Of a stretch of DNA of 64,000 nucleotides, positions 10,480 to 18,752 are shown piece after piece. The position numbers and the translations under genes are program-made. The DNA is from Polyangiaceae bacterium (GTDB lineage: Bacteria; Myxococcota_A; Polyangia; Polyangiales; Polyangiaceae): contig JABFXY010000027.1 in NCBI GenBank assembly GCA_013361525.1, positions 81,933 to 145,932 of the forward strand, read 5' to 3'. Each line of letters opens with the position of its first letter. Positions within the stretch are counted from its first letter, which is position 1. The notes beneath the pieces were generated by a model. The model did not search any database, was not told the DNA's origin, and worked only from the letters and a program-made list of their open reading frames with translations.

Positions 10480-11058
10480 CTAGAACGTGCCGACGACGCC
10501 GAGCCCGACCATGGTCGGCGTCACGATCGGCGCGGGCAGAATCGTCGCCTTCGCAGGCGCAGCCGTCTCGGACTCGGTCGTCATGAAGATGCTCTCCGCG
10601 ACGAGGCCGAGACCGCCGAGCTGAAGCAGGCCGTCGACGACGTAGATCGCTGCGCGCACGCCGATCATCGCCTCACAATCGCCCTCCCCCTCGACGCTCT
10701 CCTCGCCGGGCGCACAACCGCTCTTACCGAGGGCGATCCACGGGCCGGCGACCGGAATGAACAACATGTCGCCGCCCGGAATGTCTTCCCAGAGGCCGCC
10801 CATCAACGCCGCGCCGCCGTAGGCGACCGCCGTCACGCCGAGCCCTGCGACAAGGATGCGCCAACGTGCGCTCGACGGTGGAAAGCGCTCGGTGACGGCG
10901 TCTTCCGTCTCCGGAATCGCCGTCGTCGAACGTGGGCCCGCACCAGGCTCCGCCGACGGCGCGGCCGCGCTCGACGTCTGGGCCGAAGCCTGCGCCGAGA
11001 AGGTTGTCGCGGCCAAACCTGCGCCGACCGCGAGCGCGAATGCGAGCGGACGAATCAC
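10480..11058 (-). CDS. hypothetical exported membrane protein
   Basis: This 192-residue protein has an N-terminal signal sequence (MIRPLAFALAVGAG... ending near AQASAQ) and then a low-complexity Ala/Ser/Pro region. Three hydrophobic stretches follow, around residues 68-88, 98-110 and 130-158, and two cysteines (GCAPG and GDCEA) could form a disulfide. Its ATG overlaps the stop of the upstream AgmX/PglI-like lipoprotein by ATGA, so the two are coupled. The family is not recognised. It is probably an envelope protein that works with that lipoprotein. Confidence 0.65.
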   Translation of the reverse strand: MIRPLAFALAVGAGLAATTFSAQASAQTSSAAAPSAEPGAGPRSTTAIPETEDAVTERFPPSSARWRILVAGLGVTAVAYGGAALMGGLWEDIPGGDMLFIPVAGPWIALGKSGCAPGEESVEGEGDCEAMIGVRAAIYVVDGLLQLGGLGLVAESIFMTTESETAAPAKATILPAPIVTPTMVGLGVVGTF

Positions 11059-11555
11059 TTCTTCTTCGGATCTTTCTTCGGATCCGTCTTCGTGGCGGGT
11101 GCAGCGAGCGTGACCTTGTAGGGCAGCTCGAGCTTACCGTCGAACGTGAGCGCGTACTCGTCGATGAACGAGCGCTTGATGCAGGCCTCGACGCCGGTGC
11201 CCTCGAACGGCGCGCCGACCTTTGCGTCGACGACCTTGCCGATCTTGCCGTCGATCGTGACGATGACCTCGCCCTCACCGACGACGTTCGACTTCGTCAC
11301 CTTGTTGCACTCCTGAGCCTTCTCGCCGCCACGACGGAGCGCGACCTTGATCTGCTCCTTCGTGTCCTCGTCGAGCTCGCCTTCCTTCTTGGGCTCCTCC
11401 GGGGGAGGCGCCTTCGCCTCGACCGTCGACGAGGTGAGCGGGATGGCGATGTCGTCTTCGTCCGGGTTTTGCGCGGGCCCACAGCCGACCGCGACGGCCG
11501 CCGAAGAAATGAGAGCGAGCGCCGCCCAACCACGACTGCGCAGTGCTGAAATCAT
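11055..11555 (-). CDS. lipoprotein with AgmX/PglI C-terminal-like domain
   Basis: This 166-residue lipoprotein has a signal peptide ending in a lipobox (AVAVGCG), an acidic then Pro/Lys-rich linker, and a C-terminal domain at about residues 70-150. The pattern there (Cys in QECNK, GEGEVIVTIDGKIGKVVDAKV, EACIKRSF) matches the AgmX/PglI C-terminal domain, a TonB-like fold found in myxobacterial motility and envelope proteins. The start at 11555 was chosen because GGAGG lies 8 bases upstream; an ATG 15 bases earlier has none. It ends with a Lys-rich tail. It is the first gene of a two-gene unit and divergent from the dacB-like gene. Confidence 0.75.
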   Translation of the reverse strand: MISALRSRGWAALALISSAAVAVGCGPAQNPDEDDIAIPLTSSTVEAKAPPPEEPKKEGELDEDTKEQIKVALRRGGEKAQECNKVTKSNVVGEGEVIVTIDGKIGKVVDAKVGAPFEGTGVEACIKRSFIDEYALTFDGKLELPYKVTLAAPATKTDPKKDPKKK

Positions 11556-11628
11556 CACGATGGCCTCCATCGAAGAACGGGGTGGACCTTAGCAAGCCTA
11601 CAGCCGGATATGCTATCCCCTCTCGAGC

Positions 11629-13140
11629 GTGCGCACGCTTTCCTCGCCGCGCCGGCTCGCGATTGCTGCATCGGTTTGGACCGCGGCGCTCGCGATCGCT
11701 TGGATCTTCGAGCCCGGCCCATCGTCCGCGGATCCCGGTCCGCCGTCGCGCGCCGCCGTCGAAACGACGCCCGCAGGCTCGCTCGATGCGGGGCGCGCTC
11801 GGCAGGTCGTCGATGCGCTCGCATCGGACATCGACGATCTCGGCGGAAAAGTCAGCGCGAGCGTGGTGTCGGTCGCCGACGGCAACGAGCTCGCGAGTCA
11901 CGATGCCACAGTCGCGATGAACCCGGCTTCCAACGCGAAGCTCGTGACGGCCGCCGGCGCTCTTCATTTCCTGGGCACGGAGCATCGGTTCGGGACCGGC
12001 CTCTTCGGCAAAGTCGACGACGGCCGGGTGAAGGAGCTCACGCTACGCGGCCGCGGCGATCCCTCCCTCACGACCGCCGATCTGCGCGATCTCGCTCGCC
12101 AGCTCGAGGTCGCCGGGGCAACCGAGGTCGAGCGAATCGTCGTCGATCAGAGCTTCTTCGAAGGCTCCTTCGTGCCCCCCGCGTTCGAGCAGCAACCCAA
12201 CGAGTGGGCTGCCTTCCGCGCGCCGACGGCGGCGGTGAGCCTCGAGCGCAACACCGTGACGGTCTGGGTCCGTCCCGCCACGGAAGAGAAGGCGAGCGCG
12301 ACCGTGTTCGTCGATCCGCCAGGTTTCGTCGAAATCGAAGGCTCGATCCGGACGGGCGCCCGCGACAGCGCCGAGAAGATCATCTTCGACCTCGAGCCGC
12401 GCGGCGATCACCTCGCAGCCAAGGTGCGCGGCAGCGTCCCACTGTCTTCCAAGCCCGTGCCGGTCACGAGGCGGGTGGACGATCCTCGCACGCTGGCCGG
12501 GTACGCACTCCGCGCCGTGCTGCGCGAGCAAGGCGTCAAGGTTGGTGATTCCGTCGAGGCTCGAGCCACCACCGAAAAGAACGCGCTCGCCGTTCGATCG
12601 TCACCTGCGCTCGGCGAGCTGCTACCGCGACTCGGCAAAGACAGCGACAACTTCACCGCGGAGATGCTGCTCCTCGCGATCGGGTCGGAGAAAGAGAAGA
12701 AGCCCGCTGCCGATGCGGGTGTTCGCGCCCTGACGGACTTCCTGAAAGAACGAGGCGCGCTCGACGCGGGCACCGTGGTGAAGAACGGCTCGGGCCTGTT
12801 CGACGCCAATCGAATCTCCGCGAGCAGCATGACCAAGGTGCTCACCTGGGCGGCGAAAGAGCCGGCGATCGGCCCCGAGTACGTCTCGCACCTGGCGATC
12901 GGCGGCGTCGATGGGACGCTCCGCTCGCGCCTGAAGAAGTGGGGTGAGCGACGTGCGATACGCGCCAAGACGGGCACGCTGGCCGACGTCGTCGCGCTCT
13001 CCGGATTCGTGCTCGACGAGCGCGGCCAACCCGTCGTCGCCTTCTCGTTTCTCACCTCCGGGGTGAAGGGAAAGACGGGCAAAGCCCGCGAAGCGATCGA
13101 CAAGGCAGCCTCCGCGCTCGCGACCGCGGTCTGGAAGTAA
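11629..13140 (+). CDS. dacB: D-alanyl-D-alanine carboxypeptidase/endopeptidase, PBP4 type
   Basis: This 503-residue exported enzyme belongs to peptidase family S13 (PBP4, DacB). It cleaves D-Ala-D-Ala peptides and cross-links of peptidoglycan in the periplasm. All three penicillin-binding motifs are present: SxxK in NPASNAK (Ser101, Lys104), SxN as SDN near residue 339, and KTG near residue 447 (RAKTGTL). The long insert between SxxK and SxN is typical of the family. A signal-anchor of about 20 hydrophobic residues precedes a Pro/Ser-rich linker. The start is GTG 11629. The length is close to the E. coli enzyme. A small membrane protein follows. Confidence 0.93.
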   Translation: MRTLSSPRRLAIAASVWTAALAIAWIFEPGPSSADPGPPSRAAVETTPAGSLDAGRARQVVDALASDIDDLGGKVSASVVSVADGNELASHDATVAMNPASNAKLVTAAGALHFLGTEHRFGTGLFGKVDDGRVKELTLRGRGDPSLTTADLRDLARQLEVAGATEVERIVVDQSFFEGSFVPPAFEQQPNEWAAFRAPTAAVSLERNTVTVWVRPATEEKASATVFVDPPGFVEIEGSIRTGARDSAEKIIFDLEPRGDHLAAKVRGSVPLSSKPVPVTRRVDDPRTLAGYALRAVLREQGVKVGDSVEARATTEKNALAVRSSPALGELLPRLGKDSDNFTAEMLLLAIGSEKEKKPAADAGVRALTDFLKERGALDAGTVVKNGSGLFDANRISASSMTKVLTWAAKEPAIGPEYVSHLAIGGVDGTLRSRLKKWGERRAIRAKTGTLADVVALSGFVLDERGQPVVAFSFLTSGVKGKTGKAREAIDKAASALATAVWK

Positions 13141-13170
13141 CGCGAGGACGAGGCGCAGCTCGGGCGTGTC

Positions 13171-13617
13171 ATGTTCGATCTCATCTTCCTCGTCGTGCTC
13201 GGCTTCGCGTTCGTCCGTTCGGTGCGCGCGCGGTTCACGTTCGGCGTCGGTTCCGCGCTCGCGAGCGCCCTCTTGCTGATCGCCGTCGGGGCGAGCGCGT
13301 TCGATTCACGCGCGGGCGAGGGTGACATCGCCGTTCCGCTCGGCGTCGTGTTCGTCGGTCCCGGAGCGATCCTGCACGAGCGCCAGGGGGCGCTCGCTTT
13401 CCTCGCTTCTCCCATCGCCGTTGCGACGACACTCATCGCACTGGCCGGCGGAGCGCAGCTGCTCGCCGAGCGGCGGCGAAGCCCTCTCTACCCCGAGAGC
13501 CCCGAAGCACACCTGCTCGGCGCCGCGAGCGCCGCGTTCATCGGCGCCGCGACGTTCGCCGCCATCAAGCTCGTTGTCGCGATCCTGTTCCGACTGATGA
13601 CGCGCAACGAATTCTGA
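13171..13617 (+). CDS. hypothetical membrane protein
   Basis: This 148-residue protein is mostly hydrophobic, with segments at about residues 3-15, 25-45, 55-70, 78-95 and 112-140, and ends LMTRNEF. It lies 30 bases after the dacB-like gene on the same strand, so co-transcription is likely. No motif was recognised and no function can be assigned. Confidence 0.65.
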   Translation: MFDLIFLVVLGFAFVRSVRARFTFGVGSALASALLLIAVGASAFDSRAGEGDIAVPLGVVFVGPGAILHERQGALAFLASPIAVATTLIALAGGAQLLAERRRSPLYPESPEAHLLGAASAAFIGAATFAAIKLVVAILFRLMTRNEF

Positions 13618-13763
13618 CGTCCCGAGCTCTCGAGCTGCGGCCTCGAAATCCGAAGGCGAGCCTCGAGATCTGGAGCCGTGCGCGCCGGCCCTTTTGCCCA
13701 CGAAAGGCGCCGTCGCACGAACATCTATTGAATTCGACTTTCATCTTCGTTATCAGCTTGCGA

Positions 13764-15062
13764 ATGTTCGAGGCCTTGCTCCGAGCTGCACCGAAGCCGA
13801 AAGGCATCTGCTGCGTCCTCGCGCTGTCACTCGCGCTCGCGGCCGCCTGCGATCGCGTCGGCTACTACTCGATCACCGGGTCGACCGGCGCGGGCGACGG
13901 AGACGATGACGACGGCTCGTCCGATGGCCCGTCGACCGGGCAGCTGAGCACCGGGTCGTCGACGCCGTCGACGATCACACGCGCAATGGTCCTCGACGGC
14001 GTCGCCACGTGCGCGGTGGAGCTCTACGACGATTTCGCGCAGGCAGCCGCAAACCTCGAGGACGCAACGAGCGCGCTCGAAGATTCCCCAACAGCCGAGA
14101 ACGAGACTGCGGCGCGGGCTGCATGGGTGGAAGCCATCGCCCGATGGCAACAGGCCGAGGTGTTGCGCATCGGACCTGCGGGCCCCCTCACACTCCCGCA
14201 AGGACAAGGCCTTCGCGACTACGTCTATTCGTGGCCGCTCGTCAGCCGTTGCCTGGTCGAGCAGAGCCTCGTCAAAGAGGCTTATGCCGAAGACGACTGG
14301 GCCGCCGTTGGTCTCGTCAACACGCGCGGCCTCGTCGCAACCGAATACCTGCTCTTTTACGGCGGCTCCGACAATGCGTGCTCTGCGAGCTCGAGCATCA
14401 ACTCACAGGGCACGTGGGCGGCGCTCGGCGCCGACGAAATCGCGCATCGCAAACGGGCTTATGCCGCCGCGGCAGCGCGCGATGTTGCCGTAAAAGCTGC
14501 AGCCATCGGCGCGGGGTGGGCAGGTGAAGACGGATTTGCCGCCATGCTCGCGGACGCCGGCCGATCCGGCTCGCCGTTCGCGACGGATCAAGCCGCGCTC
14601 AACGCCGTTTCGGACGGGCTCTTCTATATCGAGCACGAGGTCAAAGACATCAAGCTCGGCCGCCCCCTCGGCAAAACACCCGAGTGCCCCGAAGCGACCT
14701 GCCCCGGCGACGTCGAATCCCTCTATGCGAAGGTCTCGCGCGACCATATCCGCAACAACCTGCTCGGCTTCCAGCGGGTCTTCGACGGATGTGACGCCGC
14801 GTCCGAAACCGGATTCGAAGATCTCCTGCGCAGCGTGGGTGCAGCCGACCTCGCGGATCGAATGAGCGCCGACGTCAAAGCGGCAATCGCGGTCGCCGAT
14901 GGCCTGCCCTCTTCGGATCTCGGCGGGCTCATCGAACGGGATCCCGCGACGGTCGACGCGCTCCACGCCGCCGTGAAGCGGATCACCGACGCACTGAAAA
15001 CGGACTTCGTCACCGTCCTCGATCTCGAGCTTCCGACGTCCCTCGAGGGCGACAATGATTGA
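13764..15062 (+). CDS. imelysin-family lipoprotein
   Basis: This 432-residue lipoprotein has a lipobox at LALAAACDR and a Gly/Asp/Ser-rich linker, then an all-helical imelysin (peptidase M75-like, IrpA/EfeO-related) domain. Family landmarks are WxQAEVLRIGPAG, LRDYVYSWPL, and GLVATEYLLF. In canonical members the last is GxHxxE; here the His is Val191 while Gly189 and Glu194 remain, so metal binding or peptidase activity is doubtful. The ATG at 13764 was preferred to an upstream TTG because it puts the hydrophobic signal in a normal position. It overlaps the HTTM gene by 8 bases. Known imelysins sit in iron-uptake clusters, which fits the TonB receptor two genes on. Confidence 0.8.
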   Translation: MFEALLRAAPKPKGICCVLALSLALAAACDRVGYYSITGSTGAGDGDDDDGSSDGPSTGQLSTGSSTPSTITRAMVLDGVATCAVELYDDFAQAAANLEDATSALEDSPTAENETAARAAWVEAIARWQQAEVLRIGPAGPLTLPQGQGLRDYVYSWPLVSRCLVEQSLVKEAYAEDDWAAVGLVNTRGLVATEYLLFYGGSDNACSASSSINSQGTWAALGADEIAHRKRAYAAAAARDVAVKAAAIGAGWAGEDGFAAMLADAGRSGSPFATDQAALNAVSDGLFYIEHEVKDIKLGRPLGKTPECPEATCPGDVESLYAKVSRDHIRNNLLGFQRVFDGCDAASETGFEDLLRSVGAADLADRMSADVKAAIAVADGLPSSDLGGLIERDPATVDALHAAVKRITDALKTDFVTVLDLELPTSLEGDND

Positions 15063-16434
15063 GCGCGTCACCATGTGGCTGCGCTCGCGCCTCCTCGCGG
15101 AGCGTGACGCCGCAGGGATCGTCGCGCTGCGCGTTCTCTTCGGGTTGATCGGGTTCGTCAGCGCCCTCCGATTTCTTCATTACGGGTGGGTCGACGACCT
15201 CTTCGTCAAACCGAAGTTCCATTTCAAATACTGGTTCGCCCCGTTCATCGAGCCGCTCGGCGCGAGCGGCACGCACGCGGTCTTCTGGACCATCGCGGCC
15301 TCGAGCGCCTGCGTCGCGCTCGGCCTCTTCTACCGTGCCGCCATTGCGACGTTCCTCGTCTCTTTCACCTACGTCCAGCTCATCGATGTCACGAATTACC
15401 TCAATCACTACTACCTGTTGAACCTGTTGGCCCTCCTGATGGTCTTCATGCCACTCGGGGATCGATATGGGGTCGACGGATGGCTCCGCAGCCGATTGCG
15501 CGGCACACGCGCGGCGACTTCGGTGCCGGCGTGGTGTTACGTCGTCGCGCGGTTCCAGGTCGGGGTCGTTTATACGTTCGCCGGCGTCGCGAAGCTCACC
15601 GAAGACTGGCTCGTTCACGCGCAGCCGCTCGATATATGGCTCGCCTCGCGGACGACGCTGCCGGTCATCGGGCCCGCGCTCGCCCAGCCCTGGGCACCTC
15701 ACCTGATGAGCTGGGCGGGGTGTCTGTTCGATCTCACCATCGTGATTTGGCTCTCGTGGCGGCGCACCCGTCCGTTCGCGTTCGTCGCCGTGCTGGCCTT
15801 TCATGCCCTGACGAAGTGGCTTTTCCCGATTGGGATGTTCCCTTTCATCATGGTCGCCGCGGCGACGGTGTTCTTCGATCCGAGCTGGCCGCGGCGTTTC
15901 CTGCGATCGAAATGGGCCTGTGTGCCCGTGGCGCACGCGCGACCCAGTCGATGGTTCGGTGTCGCGACTGCCGCGTTCGGGCTCTATGCATGCGTCCAAG
16001 TGTTGGTGCCGCTTCGCGCCTTCGCGTACGGGGGCGACGTGCATTGGCACGAGCACGGAATGCGCTTTTCGTGGCGTGTCATGGTCCGCGAAAAGAACGC
16101 CAGCGTGACCTACCTCGTGGACGATCCGAAGACAGGACGCACGGTCGAGATCGCCCCGCGCCGGTATCTCGACGCTCGCCAAGAGCGGGAGTTCGCGACG
16201 CAACCGGATCTCGTGGCGCAGCTCGCCCGGCACATCGCCCGCGAGCGATCGACCGACCTCGGTGCTCCGGTGCGCGTGCGGGCCGAGGTGCTCGCATCGC
16301 TCAATGGGCGGCGCTCGAAGCTCCTCATCGATCCCGAGGTCGATCTCGCCGCCACCGAAGACGGGCTCGCGCCGTCAACCTGGGTTCTCTCCGCGCCCAA
16401 AGGGCGTCCTCCTTTTCTGCACGCTTCTCGATGA
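15055..16434 (+). CDS. HTTM-domain (vitamin K-dependent gamma-carboxylase-like) membrane protein
   Basis: This 459-residue polytopic protein has about seven hydrophobic segments in its first 300 residues and a soluble C-terminal part. LRVLFGLIGFVSALRFL, NHYYLLNLLALLMVFMPLG and WHEHGMRFSWRVM are the characteristic HTTM blocks shared with the membrane half of vitamin K-dependent gamma-glutamyl carboxylase. Bacterial members have no proven reaction. It overlaps the imelysin gene (8 bases) and the receptor gene (ATGA), so the three form one operon. The imelysin/HTTM/TonB-receptor combination suggests an envelope step in metal or siderophore uptake. Confidence 0.85.
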   Translation: MIERVTMWLRSRLLAERDAAGIVALRVLFGLIGFVSALRFLHYGWVDDLFVKPKFHFKYWFAPFIEPLGASGTHAVFWTIAASSACVALGLFYRAAIATFLVSFTYVQLIDVTNYLNHYYLLNLLALLMVFMPLGDRYGVDGWLRSRLRGTRAATSVPAWCYVVARFQVGVVYTFAGVAKLTEDWLVHAQPLDIWLASRTTLPVIGPALAQPWAPHLMSWAGCLFDLTIVIWLSWRRTRPFAFVAVLAFHALTKWLFPIGMFPFIMVAAATVFFDPSWPRRFLRSKWACVPVAHARPSRWFGVATAAFGLYACVQVLVPLRAFAYGGDVHWHEHGMRFSWRVMVREKNASVTYLVDDPKTGRTVEIAPRRYLDARQEREFATQPDLVAQLARHIARERSTDLGAPVRVRAEVLASLNGRRSKLLIDPEVDLAATEDGLAPSTWVLSAPKGRPPFLHASR

Positions 16435-18710
16435 TTCAGCGTCCCCTTCGCACATCCATCTTCGCCCTCGCGATCGCGTTGCCCTGCGGGATCCCAGCCG
16501 TCGCCCGCGCCCAGACGACCGATCCCTCCCCGCCCGTGAGCGACCCGTCGGCCGAGCCCCCGCCGCCGACGCCTCCCGAGCCGTCCGAAATGGTCGCAGA
16601 AGAGGAGCCGATCGACGTCAAAATAGAGGGCACGCGTGACCGCGAGACGAGCGGCTCCGCCCACGTCATCCGGCCGGCGGATCTCGAACGATTCGAATAC
16701 AGCGACCCGCATCGAGTCCTTCAGTCCGTGCCGGGCGTCTACATCCGCGGGGAAGATGGTTTCGGCCTTCGCCCGAACATCGGAATGCGCGGCGCACTGT
16801 CGGACCGAAGCAAGAAGATCACCTTGATGGAGGACGGTGTCCTCTTCGGGCCCGCGCCCTATTCTGCCCCAGCAGCATATTACTTCCCGCTCGTCACGCG
16901 CATGTACAGCGTTCGCGTCTTGAAGGGCCCGAGCGCGATCCCCTATGGGCCGCACACCGTGGCCGGCGCCATCGATTTCGTCACGGCGCCGATCCCCGAC
17001 GGCGAACACGCCTTCGCGGACCTCGCGTTCGGGATGCAGCTCTCGCGCAAAGCCCATATCCGAGCGTCGATGAGCGGCGACCGCCTCGGTATCCTCGTCG
17101 AAGGCGTCCACGAAGCGAGCAACGGCTTCAAGGAGCTCGACGGCTCGGGCGGCGACACCGGCTACGCACGGAGCGAGCTGATGGCCAAAGCCCGTGCGTC
17201 TTTCGGCAATCAAGACACGCTCCTGCACGAGCTGGAGCTGAAGCTCGGCTTCTCCCACGAAAGCAGCAACGAGACGTACCTCGGCCTCACGACCGAAGAC
17301 TTCGAGGAAGACCCTTATCGCCGATACGCCGCGTCCCAGCTCGATCACATGGAATACACGCGGACGCAGGTCGTCCTCACCCACACCGCCGTCCGCGGGA
17401 CGGACTTCGATGTTCGCTCCACGTTCTACCGCCACGATCTGCATCGCATCTGGCGCAAAGTGAACGCCTTTCGGGGAGCCTCACTCTTCGACGTCCTCGC
17501 GAACCCCGACGATCCGAGGAACGCGATCTATTATGGCGTTCTCACGGGAGAGATACCGCCGTCGACGAGCGCAGAGACGCTCCTCATCGGGCCGAACGAT
17601 CGCCGATTCGTCTCACAGGGCTTTCAGACGAGGCTCAGCTGGCGTCCCGTCACCGGGCCGGTTCGTCACAAGATCGAAGTCGGGGCTCGCATTCATCACG
17701 ACGGGATCGAGCGACTGCACACGCAAGACGGCTTTCTCGTCGAGGGGTACGAGCTCGTCTCCGCCGGCGAGCCCACCGAAACGACCGCCGAGAACGAAGC
17801 GAGCACGCTCGCGCTCGCACTATGGGCCATGCACGCCGGCACCTGGGGCCCGGTCACCGTCACCGCGGGTGTGCGAGCCGAATCGATCCGCAGCCGATTC
17901 ACCGATTCACTCACGAACCGCAAAGAAGGCATCTTGCAACAAGTGCTTCTCCCCGGGGCGGGGGTCTTCGTGCAGCTGCCGCAGAGCTTCGGGCTATTGG
18001 GCGGCATCCACCAAGGGTTCTCGCCGATCCCTCCCGGTCAAAGCGGTAATGTGACGCCGGAAAAGAGCGTCAATGTCGAGTGGGGGGCGCGCTGGTCTCC
18101 GAAACGCCTCATCCGTGTCGAGGTCATCGGGTTCTTCAACGACTACTCCAATCTCTCGAATGTCTGCACCTTCTCGACCGGTTGTGTCGCCGAAGACGTC
18201 GACCAGCAATTCAACGCCGGAGAGGCGACGGTGGCCGGTCTCGAGGCCTACGCCGACGCAGAGATCGAGCTCCCCGCCGAGCTGACGCTCCCCACCCGCG
18301 CCGCATACACCTTCACCCGCGCCACGTTCGATACCAGCTTCGAGTCCGCCGATCCGATCTTCGGCGACGTCGAGGAGGGCGACGAAGTGCCCTATGTGCC
18401 CGCACACCAACTCTCGGCTTCCGTCGGGCTCGAGTCGAAATGGGCCGGCGGGAGCATTTCGGGGACGTACGTCAGCGCGGTGCGCGAAGCGGCGGGCTCG
18501 GGCGAAGCGGAGCCGTTCGAGACGACGGACGAGCACTTCCTCCTCGACGCATCGGTGTACGCAAAGCCATTTCCGTTTTGGAAGATCTACGTGCTCGGGC
18601 GCAACTTGCTGGACCAGGCCTACGTCGCGTCCCACAGGCCGTTCGGCGCGCGGCCCGGCGCCCCCCTCACGATCCTCGTCGGCACCAAAATCGAGTTGCC
18701 GACGCGTTGA
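16431..18710 (+). CDS. TonB-dependent outer-membrane receptor (FecA-like)
   Basis: This 759-residue receptor has a signal peptide ending near ARAQ, a Pro-rich linker, a plug domain and a 22-strand type barrel. The plug is at about residues 65-190: LERFEYSDPHRVLQSVPGVYIRGEDGFGLRPNIGMRG, then the RVLKGPSAIPYGPHTVAGAID block. The barrel ends with GRNLLDQAYVASHRPFGARPGAP and a final TKIELPT strand. The organisation is like FecA/Fe-dicitrate receptors, so a ferric chelate is the likely ligand, but this is inferred. Its ATG overlaps the HTTM stop. No N-terminal FecA signalling domain is apparent. A terminator-like hairpin follows. Confidence 0.9.
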   Translation: MIQRPLRTSIFALAIALPCGIPAVARAQTTDPSPPVSDPSAEPPPPTPPEPSEMVAEEEPIDVKIEGTRDRETSGSAHVIRPADLERFEYSDPHRVLQSVPGVYIRGEDGFGLRPNIGMRGALSDRSKKITLMEDGVLFGPAPYSAPAAYYFPLVTRMYSVRVLKGPSAIPYGPHTVAGAIDFVTAPIPDGEHAFADLAFGMQLSRKAHIRASMSGDRLGILVEGVHEASNGFKELDGSGGDTGYARSELMAKARASFGNQDTLLHELELKLGFSHESSNETYLGLTTEDFEEDPYRRYAASQLDHMEYTRTQVVLTHTAVRGTDFDVRSTFYRHDLHRIWRKVNAFRGASLFDVLANPDDPRNAIYYGVLTGEIPPSTSAETLLIGPNDRRFVSQGFQTRLSWRPVTGPVRHKIEVGARIHHDGIERLHTQDGFLVEGYELVSAGEPTETTAENEASTLALALWAMHAGTWGPVTVTAGVRAESIRSRFTDSLTNRKEGILQQVLLPGAGVFVQLPQSFGLLGGIHQGFSPIPPGQSGNVTPEKSVNVEWGARWSPKRLIRVEVIGFFNDYSNLSNVCTFSTGCVAEDVDQQFNAGEATVAGLEAYADAEIELPAELTLPTRAAYTFTRATFDTSFESADPIFGDVEEGDEVPYVPAHQLSASVGLESKWAGGSISGTYVSAVREAAGSGEAEPFETTDEHFLLDASVYAKPFPFWKIYVLGRNLLDQAYVASHRPFGARPGAPLTILVGTKIELPTR

Positions 18711-18713
18711 GCC

Positions 18714-18739
18714 GTGGGCGCCCTCCTCGGAGCGCCCAC
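18714..18739. terminator. bidirectional terminator-like hairpin
   Basis: GTGGGCGC at 18714-18721 and GCGCCCAC at 18732-18739 form a perfect 8-bp stem with a 10-base loop, right after the receptor stop and before the stop of the convergent delta-60 gene. There is no long T tract on either side, so it may be a weak terminator or mRNA 3' stabiliser. Confidence 0.5.
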
Positions 18740-18752
18740 CCATCTCATTGGA

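Noticed and set aside
13728..13763. Possible Fur box upstream of the imelysin operon (GATAAC-GAAGAT words on the minus strand)
   Set aside because: Only one hexamer matches the Fur consensus well; too weak to list as a feature.
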